Below, one piece after another: positions 49,691-59,158 of a stretch of DNA of 64,000 bases. The translations under genes and the position numbers were made by a program. The stretch comes from Streptococcus didelphis DSM 15616 (GTDB taxonomy: Bacteria; Bacillota; Bacilli; Lactobacillales; Streptococcaceae). The stretch covers positions 1-64,000 of the forward strand of contig NZ_KB904197.1 in assembly GCF_000380005.1 (NCBI RefSeq). Direction: 5' to 3'. How positions within the stretch are numbered: the first letter of the stretch is position 1; the number at the start of each line of letters is the position of its first letter. The notes below the pieces were generated by a model that was not told the origin of the DNA, made no database searches, and saw nothing but the letters and a program-made list of their open reading frames with translations.

Positions 49691-51425
49691 CTTCTTTCGC
49701 CTCCAGTTCCATTTGTTGAGAAACATAGGTTTTCGCATACCAACCACCTCTTTGAATAAGCTCTTCATGCTTACCACGTTCAATAATCTGGCCATTTTGC
49801 ATAACCAAGATGAGGTCCGCATGAACAACTGCACTTAGGCGATGTGCTGTAATGATGGTTGTTTGATCCTGACGACTCTCTTTTAGGTTTTCCACAATAG
49901 CGTGCTCTGTTTTAGCATCTACTGCAGATAAGGAATCATCTAGAATTAATATAGGAGGATTTAAAACCATTGCTCTAGACATAGCTAGACGTTGCTTTTG
50001 CCCTCCTGACAAGGAAACACCTTTTTCACCAATTAATGTATCAAAGCCCTGAGGCATAGCTATAATATCATCATATACTTGAGAAAGTTTTGTTGCTTCT
50101 TCAATAGCCTCAAAGGGCAAACTAGGATCTCCAAAGCCGACATTATCTGCAATTGACATAGCAAATAAGAATTGATCTTGAGGAACATAGCCAATAAGTT
50201 GACGAAGATCCTTTAAGCGATAATCTTCAATGTTATGACCATTTAGAGTAATACTACCATCTGTTACATCGTATTCTCTTAAGAGTAATTTGATTAGACT
50301 GGTTTTTCCCGAACCTGTTTGACCAACTAAACCTAGAGTTTGACCTTTACTAATCTTAAAATGAATATCAGATAAAATAATGTCATCATCATATTGAAAA
50401 CTATTAATATGATAGTTTAAATCTCCATTTTCAATAGTTTTAATAGGGTTACTTGGTTCTTTAATATCTGATTCTTCATCTAATAGAGCATTTATTCTCT
50501 CAAGTGATACAGAACCCCTTTGAATCATGTTAAATAAAAACCCAACAGCCATCAGAGGCCATACCAGCATATCTAAATAGGTAACAAATGTTACTAGATT
50601 ACCAATTGTTATCACATCAACCTTTATCATATAGGCACCCACTAATAGTGTTAATACATAGGATAAGCCTATGAAGATTAAAACTAGTGGGTCAAACATA
50701 ACATCATAGGTCATAGTCTTGATGTTTTTATGGAAGGTATTTTGATTGATTTCTTGAAAAGAAGCTAGTTCTTCTTTTTGATAACCAAATGACTTGGTCA
50801 CCTTAATGCCTGAGACACTCTCTTGTACCTTGTTATTCAAATCAGAAAAGGCAGCCTGTGATTCTCCAAAAGCCTTATGTGTCTTCCTTCCCAATCTACT
50901 AGTTGCATAAGCCATAAAAGGTAAGGGAAGGACTGCTATCAAGGTCATCTGCCAAGAAATACTTAAAAACATGGTTATAAGAGTTACTATGGCTGTAATA
51001 GAGGCATCGACAGCTGACATGACTCCTCCACCTGCTAAACGTGTTAAAGAATTGATATCATTAGTTGCATGGGCCATTAAATCACCAGTTCGGTAGCGTT
51101 GATAAAAAGAAGGAGACATCTTGGTGAAATGTTCAAACAAACGAAATCTCATAATTCGTCCAAGACGATAAGAGGTTCCAAAAATACAAATCCGCCAAAG
51201 GTATCTTAAAAAGTACATAGCAACTGCTGCTAGGATCAACCAAATAAGTTGTAAGAGTAATTGATTTTTAGTTAATTGACCACTGGTAATGCCATCAATA
51301 ACAGAACCCATTATTTGGGGTGGAATTAAATTCAATAAAGCAACTAGGCTTAAGGCAAGAATCCCTGTAATATAGGGTTTCTTTTCTTGCTTAAAGAACC
51401 ACCATAATTTTACAATAATTGACAT
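49683..51425 (-). CDS. Heterodimeric ABC exporter, degenerate-site subunit
   Basis: The partner half transporter has 580 aa from ATG 51425 (MSIIVKLWWFFKQ), with GAGG 6 nt upstream; the GTG four codons earlier is rejected. Six TM segments precede an NBD with Walker A GQTGSGKT, a canonical LSGGQ signature, but Walker B ILDDSLSAVD, with Asp replacing the catalytic Glu. Its own catalytic site is therefore the inactive one and the pair should hydrolyse at a single site. Not recognised as any named drug pump. Confidence 0.9.
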   Translation of the reverse strand: MSIIVKLWWFFKQEKKPYITGILALSLVALLNLIPPQIMGSVIDGITSGQLTKNQLLLQLIWLILAAVAMYFLRYLWRICIFGTSYRLGRIMRFRLFEHFTKMSPSFYQRYRTGDLMAHATNDINSLTRLAGGGVMSAVDASITAIVTLITMFLSISWQMTLIAVLPLPFMAYATSRLGRKTHKAFGESQAAFSDLNNKVQESVSGIKVTKSFGYQKEELASFQEINQNTFHKNIKTMTYDVMFDPLVLIFIGLSYVLTLLVGAYMIKVDVITIGNLVTFVTYLDMLVWPLMAVGFLFNMIQRGSVSLERINALLDEESDIKEPSNPIKTIENGDLNYHINSFQYDDDIILSDIHFKISKGQTLGLVGQTGSGKTSLIKLLLREYDVTDGSITLNGHNIEDYRLKDLRQLIGYVPQDQFLFAMSIADNVGFGDPSLPFEAIEEATKLSQVYDDIIAMPQGFDTLIGEKGVSLSGGQKQRLAMSRAMVLNPPILILDDSLSAVDAKTEHAIVENLKESRQDQTTIITAHRLSAVVHADLILVMQNGQIIERGKHEELIQRGGWYAKTYVSQQMELEAKEDE

Positions 51426-51480
51426 TTCTATCCTCACTAACTTAAAAAGTCTATATTTATAATCTTATTATTTGAATTAA

Positions 51481-51503
51481 AAAGCCCCTCTAGGTAGAGA
51501 GAA
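51481..51503 (-). terminator. Probable terminator of rlmN-vanZ transcript
   Basis: On the minus strand CTCTA and TAGAG form a short stem before GGGC and five T. Weak. Confidence 0.45.
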
Positions 51504-51505
51504 TT

Positions 51506-52012
51506 TTAATTCTTATGTAAGTATTTTTCTATTCCATAATAGGTCATATAAGCTAAGACAGCCCCTAAAGCATTCGTCCATAGGTCATCTAATTCAAAAA
51601 CACGGTTAGCATTCAGTAAGAAATCAAGTAAAAGTTGACTTACCTCAATGAATAAACTAATCATAAACCCCAGTACCAGACTCTTTTTACAGCTATGCCA
51701 TTTACTTGAAAGGAGATGAATCAAAAAAATTAAAGGATAAAGTAAAAAAATATTTAATACATTTTGACAAAATATCCAGACTAATTGATAGGTTGATGTT
51801 ACTTTTCCAAGAGATATCAAAGAGTTGAAAGGGACTAAGAGCAATCTTAGCTGACCTAATTCTATAATATTAGGCGTTTTAATACCTTCAAACACATTTG
51901 ATTGTGGAGTGAAACACATAATTGCAATAGCTAGTGCATATAATAAGATATGAACTTGTATAAAAATTAGGGTTTTTCTTGAAAATTGATTAGGATTGTC
52001 CATGTACTTCAT
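51506..52012 (-). CDS. VanZ family membrane protein
   Basis: The 168 aa hold about four TM helices with the VanZ-like features F(T)PQSNVFEG after TM1, NVLNIFLLYPLIF and EVSQLLLD plus ELDDLWTNALGAVLAY near the C-terminus. VanZ-like proteins can lower glycopeptide or lipoglycopeptide susceptibility, but most chromosomal members have no known role and no vancomycin cluster is nearby. It starts right after the rlmN stop, with no clear SD, suggesting translational coupling. Confidence 0.8.
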   Translation of the reverse strand: MKYMDNPNQFSRKTLIFIQVHILLYALAIAIMCFTPQSNVFEGIKTPNIIELGQLRLLLVPFNSLISLGKVTSTYQLVWIFCQNVLNIFLLYPLIFLIHLLSSKWHSCKKSLVLGFMISLFIEVSQLLLDFLLNANRVFELDDLWTNALGAVLAYMTYYGIEKYLHKN

Positions 52013-52014
52013 TG

Positions 52015-53097
52015 TTACACTTGGGCCTTGGCTGTTTTTTGACTAGCCTTTTTCATAGTATTAGAACGTAACTGTCCACAAGCAGCATCAATGTCTGTTC
52101 CATGTTCTTGGCGAACAACACAGTTAAGTCCATTTTTCTTTAAAACATCATAAAAGGCAGTCACGCGCTCTTTAGGACTTCTGCTATATTGGTCATGCTC
52201 AGAAACCGGGTTATAGGGAATTAAATTAACATAAGATAATTTACGAATATTTTTGGTCAAATCTGCTAATTCTTGTGCTTGCTCTACCCCATCATTAACC
52301 TGGTTTAACATAATATACTCAAAGGTAACACGACGGTTAGTTGTTTCGATATAGTATTCAATTGCTGCAAATAATTTTTCAAGGGGAAATGAGCGGTTAA
52401 TTCGCATAATGCTAGAGCGTAACTCATTGTTAGGAGCATGTAAGGATACTGCCAGATTAACCTGTACCCCTTCATTAGCAAATTCACGAATCTTATGTGC
52501 TAGTCCGGAGGTCGAAACTGTGATATGACGGGCACCTATGGCTAAACCATTGTCATCATTAATTGTTCGTATAAATTTCATAACATTATTATAATTGTCA
52601 AATGGTTCCCCAATACCCATAACAACGACATGGCTGACGCGTTCATTTTGTCCACGTTGATCAAAGTAATTTTGAACCATCATAATCTGAGCAGTTATTT
52701 CACCATTATTTAAATCACGCTGTTTCTTTATTAGGCCACTGGCACAAAAGGTACAACCAATATTACAGCCCACCTGGGTTGTAACACATACTGATTGTCC
52801 ATAATGTTGTCGCATTAAAACAGTTTCAATCAGCATACCATCTGGTAATTCAAACAAATATTTTACTGTTCCATCAGCAGATTCTTGAACAACCCGTTGC
52901 TTAAGAGGATTAACACAAAAATTTTCCTTTAATAAGCTTATAAAAGCTTTGGGAATATTGGTCATTTCTTCAAAATTTTGGACACGTTTTTGATATAGCC
53001 AGTCCCAAATTTGAGTGGCTCTAAACTTCTTTTGTCCCTGTTCTAAAGACCATTCAATTAGTTCATCACGGGTCAAGCTATAAATAGATGGTTTCAT
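52015..53097 (-). CDS. rlmN: 23S rRNA (adenine2503-C2)-methyltransferase
   Basis: RlmN is a radical-SAM enzyme that methylates A2503 of 23S rRNA and A37 of some tRNAs. The 360 aa contain the iron-sulfur motif CNIGCTFC in the first half, [11 protein letters not shown], and the methyl-carrying cysteine near the C-terminus in DIDAACGQL. Cfr, the resistance paralogue, is less likely given core context and length. It follows yutD by 3 bp. Confidence 0.94.
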   Translation of the reverse strand: MKPSIYSLTRDELIEWSLEQGQKKFRATQIWDWLYQKRVQNFEEMTNIPKAFISLLKENFCVNPLKQRVVQESADGTVKYLFELPDGMLIETVLMRQHYGQSVCVTTQVGCNIGCTFCASGLIKKQRDLNNGEITAQIMMVQNYFDQRGQNERVSHVVVMGIGEPFDNYNNVMKFIRTINDDNGLAIGARHITVSTSGLAHKIREFANEGVQVNLAVSLHAPNNELRSSIMRINRSFPLEKLFAAIEYYIETTNRRVTFEYIMLNQVNDGVEQAQELADLTKNIRKLSYVNLIPYNPVSEHDQYSRSPKERVTAFYDVLKKNGLNCVVRQEHGTDIDAACGQLRSNTMKKASQKTAKAQV

Positions 53098-53100
53098 GGA

Positions 53101-53754
53101 TTATTTGTCCTTCTTTCTGATAATAAAATGACCTGTTTTATCATTTGCTTGTTTATCTGGAGTTTTAGTCTTGCTAGCTTGGCTTTTAATCTCTGGATTA
53201 GGATTTTCTTTACGTTTTCTTCTAGCAAACTTACTGGTTGGCTTAGGAATTTTTTTAAGGTCTTCTTTATCCTTAGCTTTTGGTTTTACCTTGGTCTTAT
53301 CTTTTACTTTAGGATTTTTAAGAGTTTTTTTGGAGCTATCCTTTTTAGGGTAACGATTCGTTTTTTTACGTCGGGAATTTTTTTCCTCTTCAAATTTAAT
53401 CTCTACGGGATTAGGATTTTCTAAAACAAAATATGCACAGCCAAAGTTACAAAACTCTTTAAGATAATCATCTAAACGAGAAATACGACTAGATTTTTTG
53501 ATATCATTGGCATCCTTATAAAATCCTCTAAGCCGTAACTGCTCATTGCCCCAGTCTCCCACGATATAGTCATATTTTAATAGTATATCCGTATAGCGCT
53601 GATTAAACGCCTTTGTGTTAAAGGCATCTTTAAAATTATCTATTAAGAGAAATTCCAGCTGCTCACTTCTAACACAGTTATTGTCATAGACTACAAATTC
53701 TGGTCCAGGAAACTTATTATAATTAAGCATTTCTGGTAAAATTTCCTTTTTCAT
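53101..53754 (-). CDS. yutD: YutD family protein with long lysine-rich tail
   Basis: Residues about 1-115 form the YutD domain (NNCVRSEQLEFLLIDNFKDAFN, split at the E, and YDYIVGDWGNEQLRLRGFY). After about 118 comes a 100-residue low-complexity tail rich in K, P and R, likely disordered and nucleic-acid-binding. The function is unknown. AGGAG before the ATG supports this start, although it makes the gene overlap the 5'-nucleotidase gene by 32 nt. It stands directly upstream of rlmN, so a link to RNA or ribosomes is suggested but unproven. Confidence 0.8.
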   Translation of the reverse strand: MKKEILPEMLNYNKFPGPEFVVYDNNCVRSEQLEFLLIDNFKDAFNTKAFNQRYTDILLKYDYIVGDWGNEQLRLRGFYKDANDIKKSSRISRLDDYLKEFCNFGCAYFVLENPNPVEIKFEEEKNSRRKKTNRYPKKDSSKKTLKNPKVKDKTKVKPKAKDKEDLKKIPKPTSKFARRKRKENPNPEIKSQASKTKTPDKQANDKTGHFIIRKKDK

Positions 53755-55105
53755 TGGACTCCTTTCCTATTGCTTTTTGTTTATGTATGAGGTGTTTTTC
53801 AACTACTTCTCTAAGTAAATCTGGGAATAATAATTCAACTTCAGCCTCCTTAATACTAGGAAAATAAGGGGCAAAATAATATTGGTCGACTAATACCAAA
53901 CTCAATTTTTGAGACTTACTTATAACTTTTTTATTATACACTATTTTTCCCTTTTTGTAAGTAAATCCATTGCTGTATATGTCACCAAAGGTCTTTCCTC
54001 TAAAGCCCATTCCATGGATAGGCTGATTTTTTAATAGGCTTGAATAGCTAAAAATTTCCTGACATATCTTTTTAAACTGCTCTTGACTAAGTTCTAGCCT
54101 AATAAGTCTCATTTGATGTGGTAAGCTCTTATGTAACGTTTCTTGATTTATAATCTGTCCTAAAGGATAAAGCAGGAGGCCTGAATTGATAATGGCAATA
54201 TCTGCTTCTGCATAATCCTTCATAGCTTCCATGATAAGTTTTAGTGATTCTTCTGTTGTAAGTGGCGTTTTTAGGGTCAATAGTTTTTGATTAGCTAGTT
54301 GTCTTTGTCCACTAGAGAGTAAGTTTTTAATTTCTTGTTGTTCTGCTTCTTGGCTAAGCATTTGCTGGGTTGGGTGAGTAAGTATTTGCACTTCAGATAT
54401 TTTATGATTTTCTATGCAAAGTTTAATTTCTCCTATATATTGGCCATATTTACCTGCTGCAGCTAGATAGGTTTCCTTTAAATAAGCACCTTCTTCTAAG
54501 AGGTGATGGGTATGTGAACCAATAATAATATCTACACCATCTACTTCATTTGCAATTTTTTCATCAAAAGCTAGACCTAGATGACTAAGAATTATCTTTA
54601 CATCTGCCGCTGCCACTTCTGGAATACTCAAATCCTTCTTGAGACAAGAAATGGGGTCTTCTACGGTCCATCCATTAGGGTCATAAGTCTTATAATAAGG
54701 AAAGGTATAGGCCAAAAAAGCAATGCTTGTGCCTTCTTTACTCATATGGATTTTGTAGGGCTTAGCCCAATGTGGCTGAGTATTATTATCTTTTATATTT
54801 CCAATAATTACTTGAAAATTAGCATTATCATAAACTTTATTTAAATCAGATTTAGTAAGGCCAATGCCTTCATTATTTCCAATTGTTGCATAGTTTACTC
54901 CTAATTGATTCATCAATTCAACATTGGCCTTACCTTTTGTAGCTTCTGTTAAGGGGTGACTTCTGTCGATATTATCACCAATATCCAAGATAATAACTTG
55001 TTCATTTTTGCTTGAAGCTTGATGGAGAAAACGTCTAAGTTTAGGAATTGCCTCAAAGTGTGAATGCAAATCATTAAGATGTAAGAGACTTATTTTTTCA
55101 AACAT
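53723..55105 (-). CDS. Cytosolic metallophosphatase/5'-nucleotidase (YunD-like)
   Basis: This is a bimetal phosphoesterase of 460 aa. The metal motifs are HLNDLHSHF (about 9-17), DIGDNID, GNNEG, LSHLG and GSHTHH. The C-terminal 5'-nucleotidase domain follows from about residue 280. There is no signal peptide or anchor, so unlike surface NudA or S5nA enzymes it should act inside the cell, as YunD does on UDP-sugars or nucleotides. A palindromic operator-like site overlaps its -10. It starts the nucleotidase-yutD-rlmN-vanZ run. Confidence 0.85.
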   Translation of the reverse strand: MFEKISLLHLNDLHSHFEAIPKLRRFLHQASSKNEQVIILDIGDNIDRSHPLTEATKGKANVELMNQLGVNYATIGNNEGIGLTKSDLNKVYDNANFQVIIGNIKDNNTQPHWAKPYKIHMSKEGTSIAFLAYTFPYYKTYDPNGWTVEDPISCLKKDLSIPEVAAADVKIILSHLGLAFDEKIANEVDGVDIIIGSHTHHLLEEGAYLKETYLAAAGKYGQYIGEIKLCIENHKISEVQILTHPTQQMLSQEAEQQEIKNLLSSGQRQLANQKLLTLKTPLTTEESLKLIMEAMKDYAEADIAIINSGLLLYPLGQIINQETLHKSLPHQMRLIRLELSQEQFKKICQEIFSYSSLLKNQPIHGMGFRGKTFGDIYSNGFTYKKGKIVYNKKVISKSQKLSLVLVDQYYFAPYFPSIKEAEVELLFPDLLREVVEKHLIHKQKAIGKESNEKGNFTRNA

Positions 55106-55127
55106 TTTTTCTCCCTTTACTTGTCTG

Positions 55128-55147
55128 ATACTAGTACTAGTATAGCA
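55128..55147 (-). promoter_or_regulatory. Promoter with 16-bp palindrome before the 5'-nucleotidase
   Basis: ATACTAGTACTAGTAT (55128-55143) is a perfect palindrome overlapping an extended -10 TGCTATACT (minus, 55147-55139) and running over the expected transcription start. This is a repressor-operator arrangement; the regulator is unknown. Confidence 0.6.
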
Positions 55148-55240
55148 TTTTAGCGCAGCTTCTTCTTTGATTTAAACTATTAGGTACACACAGAGTTAGC
55201 TAGAAACCTTAAGCTTTAGCTTAGCACAGCTTTTATCCAT

Positions 55241-55275
55241 AAAAAAAGAAGCATCTTTGAGACACTTCTTTCTTT
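55241..55275 (-). terminator. rbs operon terminator
   Basis: AAAGAAG (55245-55251) pairs with CTTCTTT (55265-55271), with seven T on the minus strand. Confidence 0.8.
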
Positions 55276-55284
55276 GTAGGCTAG

Positions 55285-56253
55285 TTACCAGTTATATTTA
55301 TCAACATTATCTTTTGTAACAAGGTAGATAGGTGATAGTGTTTTTTTGCTTACTTTTTTACCTTGATAGTGATCAATTGCTGCTTGGATGGCAATTTCAC
55401 CCATCTTAGCTGGTTGTTGGGCAATTGTTGCGGTCATGTCACCTTTTTTAATAGCATCATGAGCATCTGGTTGTCCATCAATACCAACGATTAAGACATT
55501 TTTAAGGCCTGCTGATTTAACTGCTTGGGCAGCCCCCAAAGCCATTTCATCATTTTGCGCAAAGATAACTTGAACATCTTTTTTGCCTTGAATCATGTTT
55601 TGTGCAGTATTTAGAGCTTTTGCACGGTCAAAATTTGCCGACTGACTTGATAATAGGTCTAGTTTTTCTTTGGCAACCTTCTCAAATCCTTTACCACGGT
55701 CTACTGTTGCAGAAGCACCTGGAACACCTGATAATTCAAATGCTTTGGCTTTTTCACCTAATTCTTTAACAATATAATCAGCTGCCATTTTACCTGCCTC
55801 AACATTATCAGAAGCAACTGTGGTTAAAACTTGTCCACCTTCGCTACCGCGGTCAATTAGGATAACAGGAATATTGGCATTATTTGCTGCTTTGATAGAG
55901 GTTACAACTGCTTTGGAATCAACTGGATTAATCAAAATTGCATCTACATTTTGACTAATAAAGTTTTGAATGTCATCTGCTTGTCTTGCTGCATCATCTT
56001 GAGCATCAGCGACTTTTAGGCTGATTGCTTTCTTACCAGCAAACTTATCAATCCCTTCTTTCATTGCTACAAAATAGGGATTATTTGTTGTTGAAATAGA
56101 CACACCCAGCTTTAAATCCTTAGCAGACTTTTTAGTCACTTCCTTACCGGCATTACCACTATTGTTTCCTAGGCCCGTTTTTCCACAAGCTCCTAATATA
56201 AGAAGCATTGACATTACGAGAGCCATCAAGCCCATTTTTTTCCAAGTTTTCAT
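55285..56253 (-). CDS. rbsB: Ribose ABC transporter substrate-binding lipoprotein
   Basis: RbsB captures ribose outside the membrane. The 322 aa have a lipoprotein signal with lipobox LGAC at 20-23 (mature Cys23), a short G/N linker, and a periplasmic-binding type 1 domain with GVSISTTNNPYFVAMKEGI, INPVDSKAV, DRGSEGGQV and GIDGQPDAH. It is the last gene of the operon, after a 66-bp gap, which may allow separate adjustment of its level. Confidence 0.93.
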   Translation of the reverse strand: MKTWKKMGLMALVMSMLLILGACGKTGLGNNSGNAGKEVTKKSAKDLKLGVSISTTNNPYFVAMKEGIDKFAGKKAISLKVADAQDDAARQADDIQNFISQNVDAILINPVDSKAVVTSIKAANNANIPVILIDRGSEGGQVLTTVASDNVEAGKMAADYIVKELGEKAKAFELSGVPGASATVDRGKGFEKVAKEKLDLLSSQSANFDRAKALNTAQNMIQGKKDVQVIFAQNDEMALGAAQAVKSAGLKNVLIVGIDGQPDAHDAIKKGDMTATIAQQPAKMGEIAIQAAIDHYQGKKVSKKTLSPIYLVTKDNVDKYNW

Positions 56254-56319
56254 TTGAATTCTCCTTTTTTAATGACACTGTTGTAACATGTGTCCCAAAT
56301 ACCTAGCTAGAAACTAATA

Positions 56320-57264
56320 TTAAGCTTTAGCTACTTTAAAACGGTCAAGTAAAACAGCAATTAAAATCACAATACCTTTTACCACCTGTTGCCAAAAGGC
56401 TGACACACCGATAATATTTAAACCATTGTTTAGAACCCCAATAATCAATGCCCCGATTAAGGTTCCAAGGATACGTCCCTTACCACCAGATAAGGAAGTC
56501 CCTCCTAAGACTACTGCTGCAATGGCATCCATTTCATAACTAATTCCCGCAGTTGGCTGCGCTGAACTCAAACGAGATGTGATAATCAAACCAGACATTG
56601 CTGCCATCATGCCAGAAATGGTATAGATAATAATTTTAACTTTGTTTAACTTAACACCTGAGATATACGCTGCTTTTTCATTCCCTCCTAGCGCGTAGAC
56701 AGATTTCCCGAAGGCTGTTTTATGTAATAGGACATACAAGATTAAAAAGATAATAAACATTAGAATGACTGGAAAAGGAATCCCTAGGACATAACCCTGG
56801 CCTAAGAACTGGAATAAGAAACTATCAGATAAACCAGATGTTATAGGATTTCCATTTGAGTAGACTAATGTTGCACCTCTAAAAATAGTCATGGTGGCAA
56901 GGGTCACAATAAATGGTGCTAACTTCCCATAAGAAATAAAGAGTCCATTTAACATTCCAAAAATACCACCCAAGATTAAGGCAAGTAATATAGCAAGTGC
57001 AACAGGGACACCATGACCAATCATGCCTGCTGTAAAGGCACTAGATAGGGCTAATATAGAACCTACTGACAGGTCTATTCCCCCTGTTAAGATAACAAAG
57101 GTCATCCCAAAAGCAATAAAACCGTTTGCTGTGACTTGTAATAATAAATTAAGTAAATTGTTGGTTGTCAAAAAATTAGGATTGATAAGCGTAATCACAA
57201 TCATAAGTCCAACTAATGCTACCAGAGTTGTTAACTCTGATACATATTTCATAACCTTTTTCAC
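56320..57264 (-). CDS. rbsC: Ribose ABC transporter permease
   Basis: RbsC is the membrane subunit, 314 aa with about 8-10 TM segments. Family marks are FVILTGGIDLSVGSILALSS and GENEKAA-type VYALGGNEKAAYISGV in the cytoplasmic loop that meets RbsA, plus VLGGTSLSGGKG. It starts 1 bp after the rbsA stop. Length and topology fit BPD_transp_2 sugar permeases. Confidence 0.93.
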   Translation of the reverse strand: MKKVMKYVSELTTLVALVGLMIVITLINPNFLTTNNLLNLLLQVTANGFIAFGMTFVILTGGIDLSVGSILALSSAFTAGMIGHGVPVALAILLALILGGIFGMLNGLFISYGKLAPFIVTLATMTIFRGATLVYSNGNPITSGLSDSFLFQFLGQGYVLGIPFPVILMFIIFLILYVLLHKTAFGKSVYALGGNEKAAYISGVKLNKVKIIIYTISGMMAAMSGLIITSRLSSAQPTAGISYEMDAIAAVVLGGTSLSGGKGRILGTLIGALIIGVLNNGLNIIGVSAFWQQVVKGIVILIAVLLDRFKVAKA

Positions 57265-57265
57265 C

Positions 57266-58744
57266 CTAGTTACCTCCTGTAGCTAAATGCATAATTTTCT
57301 CTTGATTGGCTTCAAAACGATTCAAAATGCCACTGATTTTTCCTTCGTGCATCACAAGAATTCTATCACTAACACCCAAAACTTCTGGCAAATCTGAGGA
57401 TACCATGATAATGGGAACTCCTCTGTCGGCTAACTCATTCATTAGCTGATAGATTTCTCTTTTTGCACCAACATCGACACCTCTTGTTGGTTCATCCAGA
57501 ATTAAAACTTTAGGGGCTATCCCAATCCATTTAGCTAAAACAACTTTTTGTTGATTTCCACCTGATAAATTACCAACTGGGAGTTGTGGACTGCCAGACT
57601 TTATTCGTAGACGATCAATTAATTGCTGTACAAATGTTGTACTTGTTTTATCATCAAAGAAACCATTTTTACTAAAATCTTTAGTACTTGGTAAGGTCAT
57701 ATTGTCTTTGATTGAAAAATCAAGGATTAAACCTTCATCTTTTCTATCTTCTGTCAAAAAGCCAATTCCCTGCTTAATAGCCTGTGCTGGGGTTGAAGCA
57801 CTTATTTCTTGACCATTAATTTTAATTTTTCCAGACTTCTTTTTATCCAGACCAAAAATTGCTCGCATGACTTCTGTTCTTCCAGCACCCATTAAGCCAG
57901 AAATGCCAAGAATCTCACCTTTTCTGACTTGGAAAGAAATATTCTCAAAACCTTCTCCACTTAGGTTTTCGACTTCAAAGGCTATTTCTCCAATTTCAGA
58001 AGTTTTTTCTGGATAATAATCTTCCAATTCACGGCCTACCATTTTTTTAACAAGTTCATGGGGAGTTGTAGCCTGAGTTTCTTTAGTATCAACTACAATA
58101 CCGTCCCGCATGACCGTTACTAAATCGGTTATTTTAAAAATTTCTTCCATTCGATGAGAGATATAAACAATACCAACACCTTCAGATTTTAAACTTCTAA
58201 TGACCCTAAATAGATTCTCTGTTTCTCTGTCTGTCAGAGCTGCTGTTGGTTCATCCATAATGAGAAGAGAAACTTTAGATAGTAAGCTCTTTGCAATTTC
58301 AATCATCTGTTGTTGCCCAACGGATAAAGCTCCAATTGACTTATTGAGGGGAATGGCTACTTGAAGTCTCTTAAAAGCTTCCTCAGCCTTTTGACGCATA
58401 GCTTTTTGATCTAGCAGGCCAATACTATTTTTGATTTCTCTCCCTAAAAATAAATTCTCTAGAACGGTCATCTCTGACCAGGTATTCATTTCCTGATGAA
58501 TAAAACTAATTCCAAACTCTTCTGCTTCTTGGGGATTAGAAAAGGTCTTTTCTTTTCCATCAATGAGAATCTTTCCAGAGCTAGCAGGAAATAGACCTGT
58601 TAAGATGTTCATCAATGTTGATTTACCGGCCCCATTTTCACCCATTAAGGCATGTACTTGGCCAGATTCAATGACTAAATCAATTTTTTCTAAAACTTTA
58701 TTTGTGCCAAAAGATTTAGAAATGTCTTGCATCTTGATTTTCAT
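57266..58744 (-). CDS. rbsA: Ribose ABC transporter ATP-binding protein (double NBD)
   Basis: RbsA powers ribose uptake. The 492 aa contain two NBDs. The first has Walker A GENGAGKST, signature SVGQQQ and Walker B LLIMDEPT. The second has a degenerate Walker A GLMGAGRTE, signature LSGGNQQK and Walker B LILDEPTRGVD. A non-canonical P-loop in the second NBD is normal for this family. It follows rbsD by 15 bp. Confidence 0.95.
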   Translation of the reverse strand: MKIKMQDISKSFGTNKVLEKIDLVIESGQVHALMGENGAGKSTLMNILTGLFPASSGKILIDGKEKTFSNPQEAEEFGISFIHQEMNTWSEMTVLENLFLGREIKNSIGLLDQKAMRQKAEEAFKRLQVAIPLNKSIGALSVGQQQMIEIAKSLLSKVSLLIMDEPTAALTDRETENLFRVIRSLKSEGVGIVYISHRMEEIFKITDLVTVMRDGIVVDTKETQATTPHELVKKMVGRELEDYYPEKTSEIGEIAFEVENLSGEGFENISFQVRKGEILGISGLMGAGRTEVMRAIFGLDKKKSGKIKINGQEISASTPAQAIKQGIGFLTEDRKDEGLILDFSIKDNMTLPSTKDFSKNGFFDDKTSTTFVQQLIDRLRIKSGSPQLPVGNLSGGNQQKVVLAKWIGIAPKVLILDEPTRGVDVGAKREIYQLMNELADRGVPIIMVSSDLPEVLGVSDRILVMHEGKISGILNRFEANQEKIMHLATGGN

Positions 58745-58759
58745 ATAATGAATTCCTTT

Positions 58760-59158
58760 CTAAATCGTTACTCCTGATTGTAAAATAAGATTTGAGTAAG
58801 GGGTGTTCTCACCTGTCCTAATAATAGCCTTAACATCTTTATTTAATTCTTTTAAGTCTTCATGACTGACATATTCCACCTGGACCTGCTTATCTAACTT
58901 TTTAAGAAGATTTTCTAATTGCTTAGGATTTTCTTTCTTAATTTCTTCAGCAAGAATGATTTTTTCAACTAAAATATGTTCAAGGTAAACATCAAGTACT
59001 TCCTGAAAGCTAGGACTACCCGTTTTTAAAGCTAGATCAATCTTTGCTACTCCAATTGGAACAGGTAAGCCTAAATCTCCTATACAAACCCTATCTGTGT
59101 GACCTAAATCAGCTGCTAATTTAGCTAAATCACTATTCAAAATGCCAGTTTTCTTCAT
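58760..59158 (-). CDS. rbsD: D-ribose pyranase
   Basis: RbsD converts beta-pyranose to beta-furanose ribose, the form RbsK uses. The 132 aa carry the catalytic His20 in DLGHTD and the C-terminal RTGENTPYSNLIL segment. It overlaps rbsK by 26 nt. Confidence 0.93.
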   Translation of the reverse strand: MKKTGILNSDLAKLAADLGHTDRVCIGDLGLPVPIGVAKIDLALKTGSPSFQEVLDVYLEHILVEKIILAEEIKKENPKQLENLLKKLDKQVQVEYVSHEDLKELNKDVKAIIRTGENTPYSNLILQSGVTI

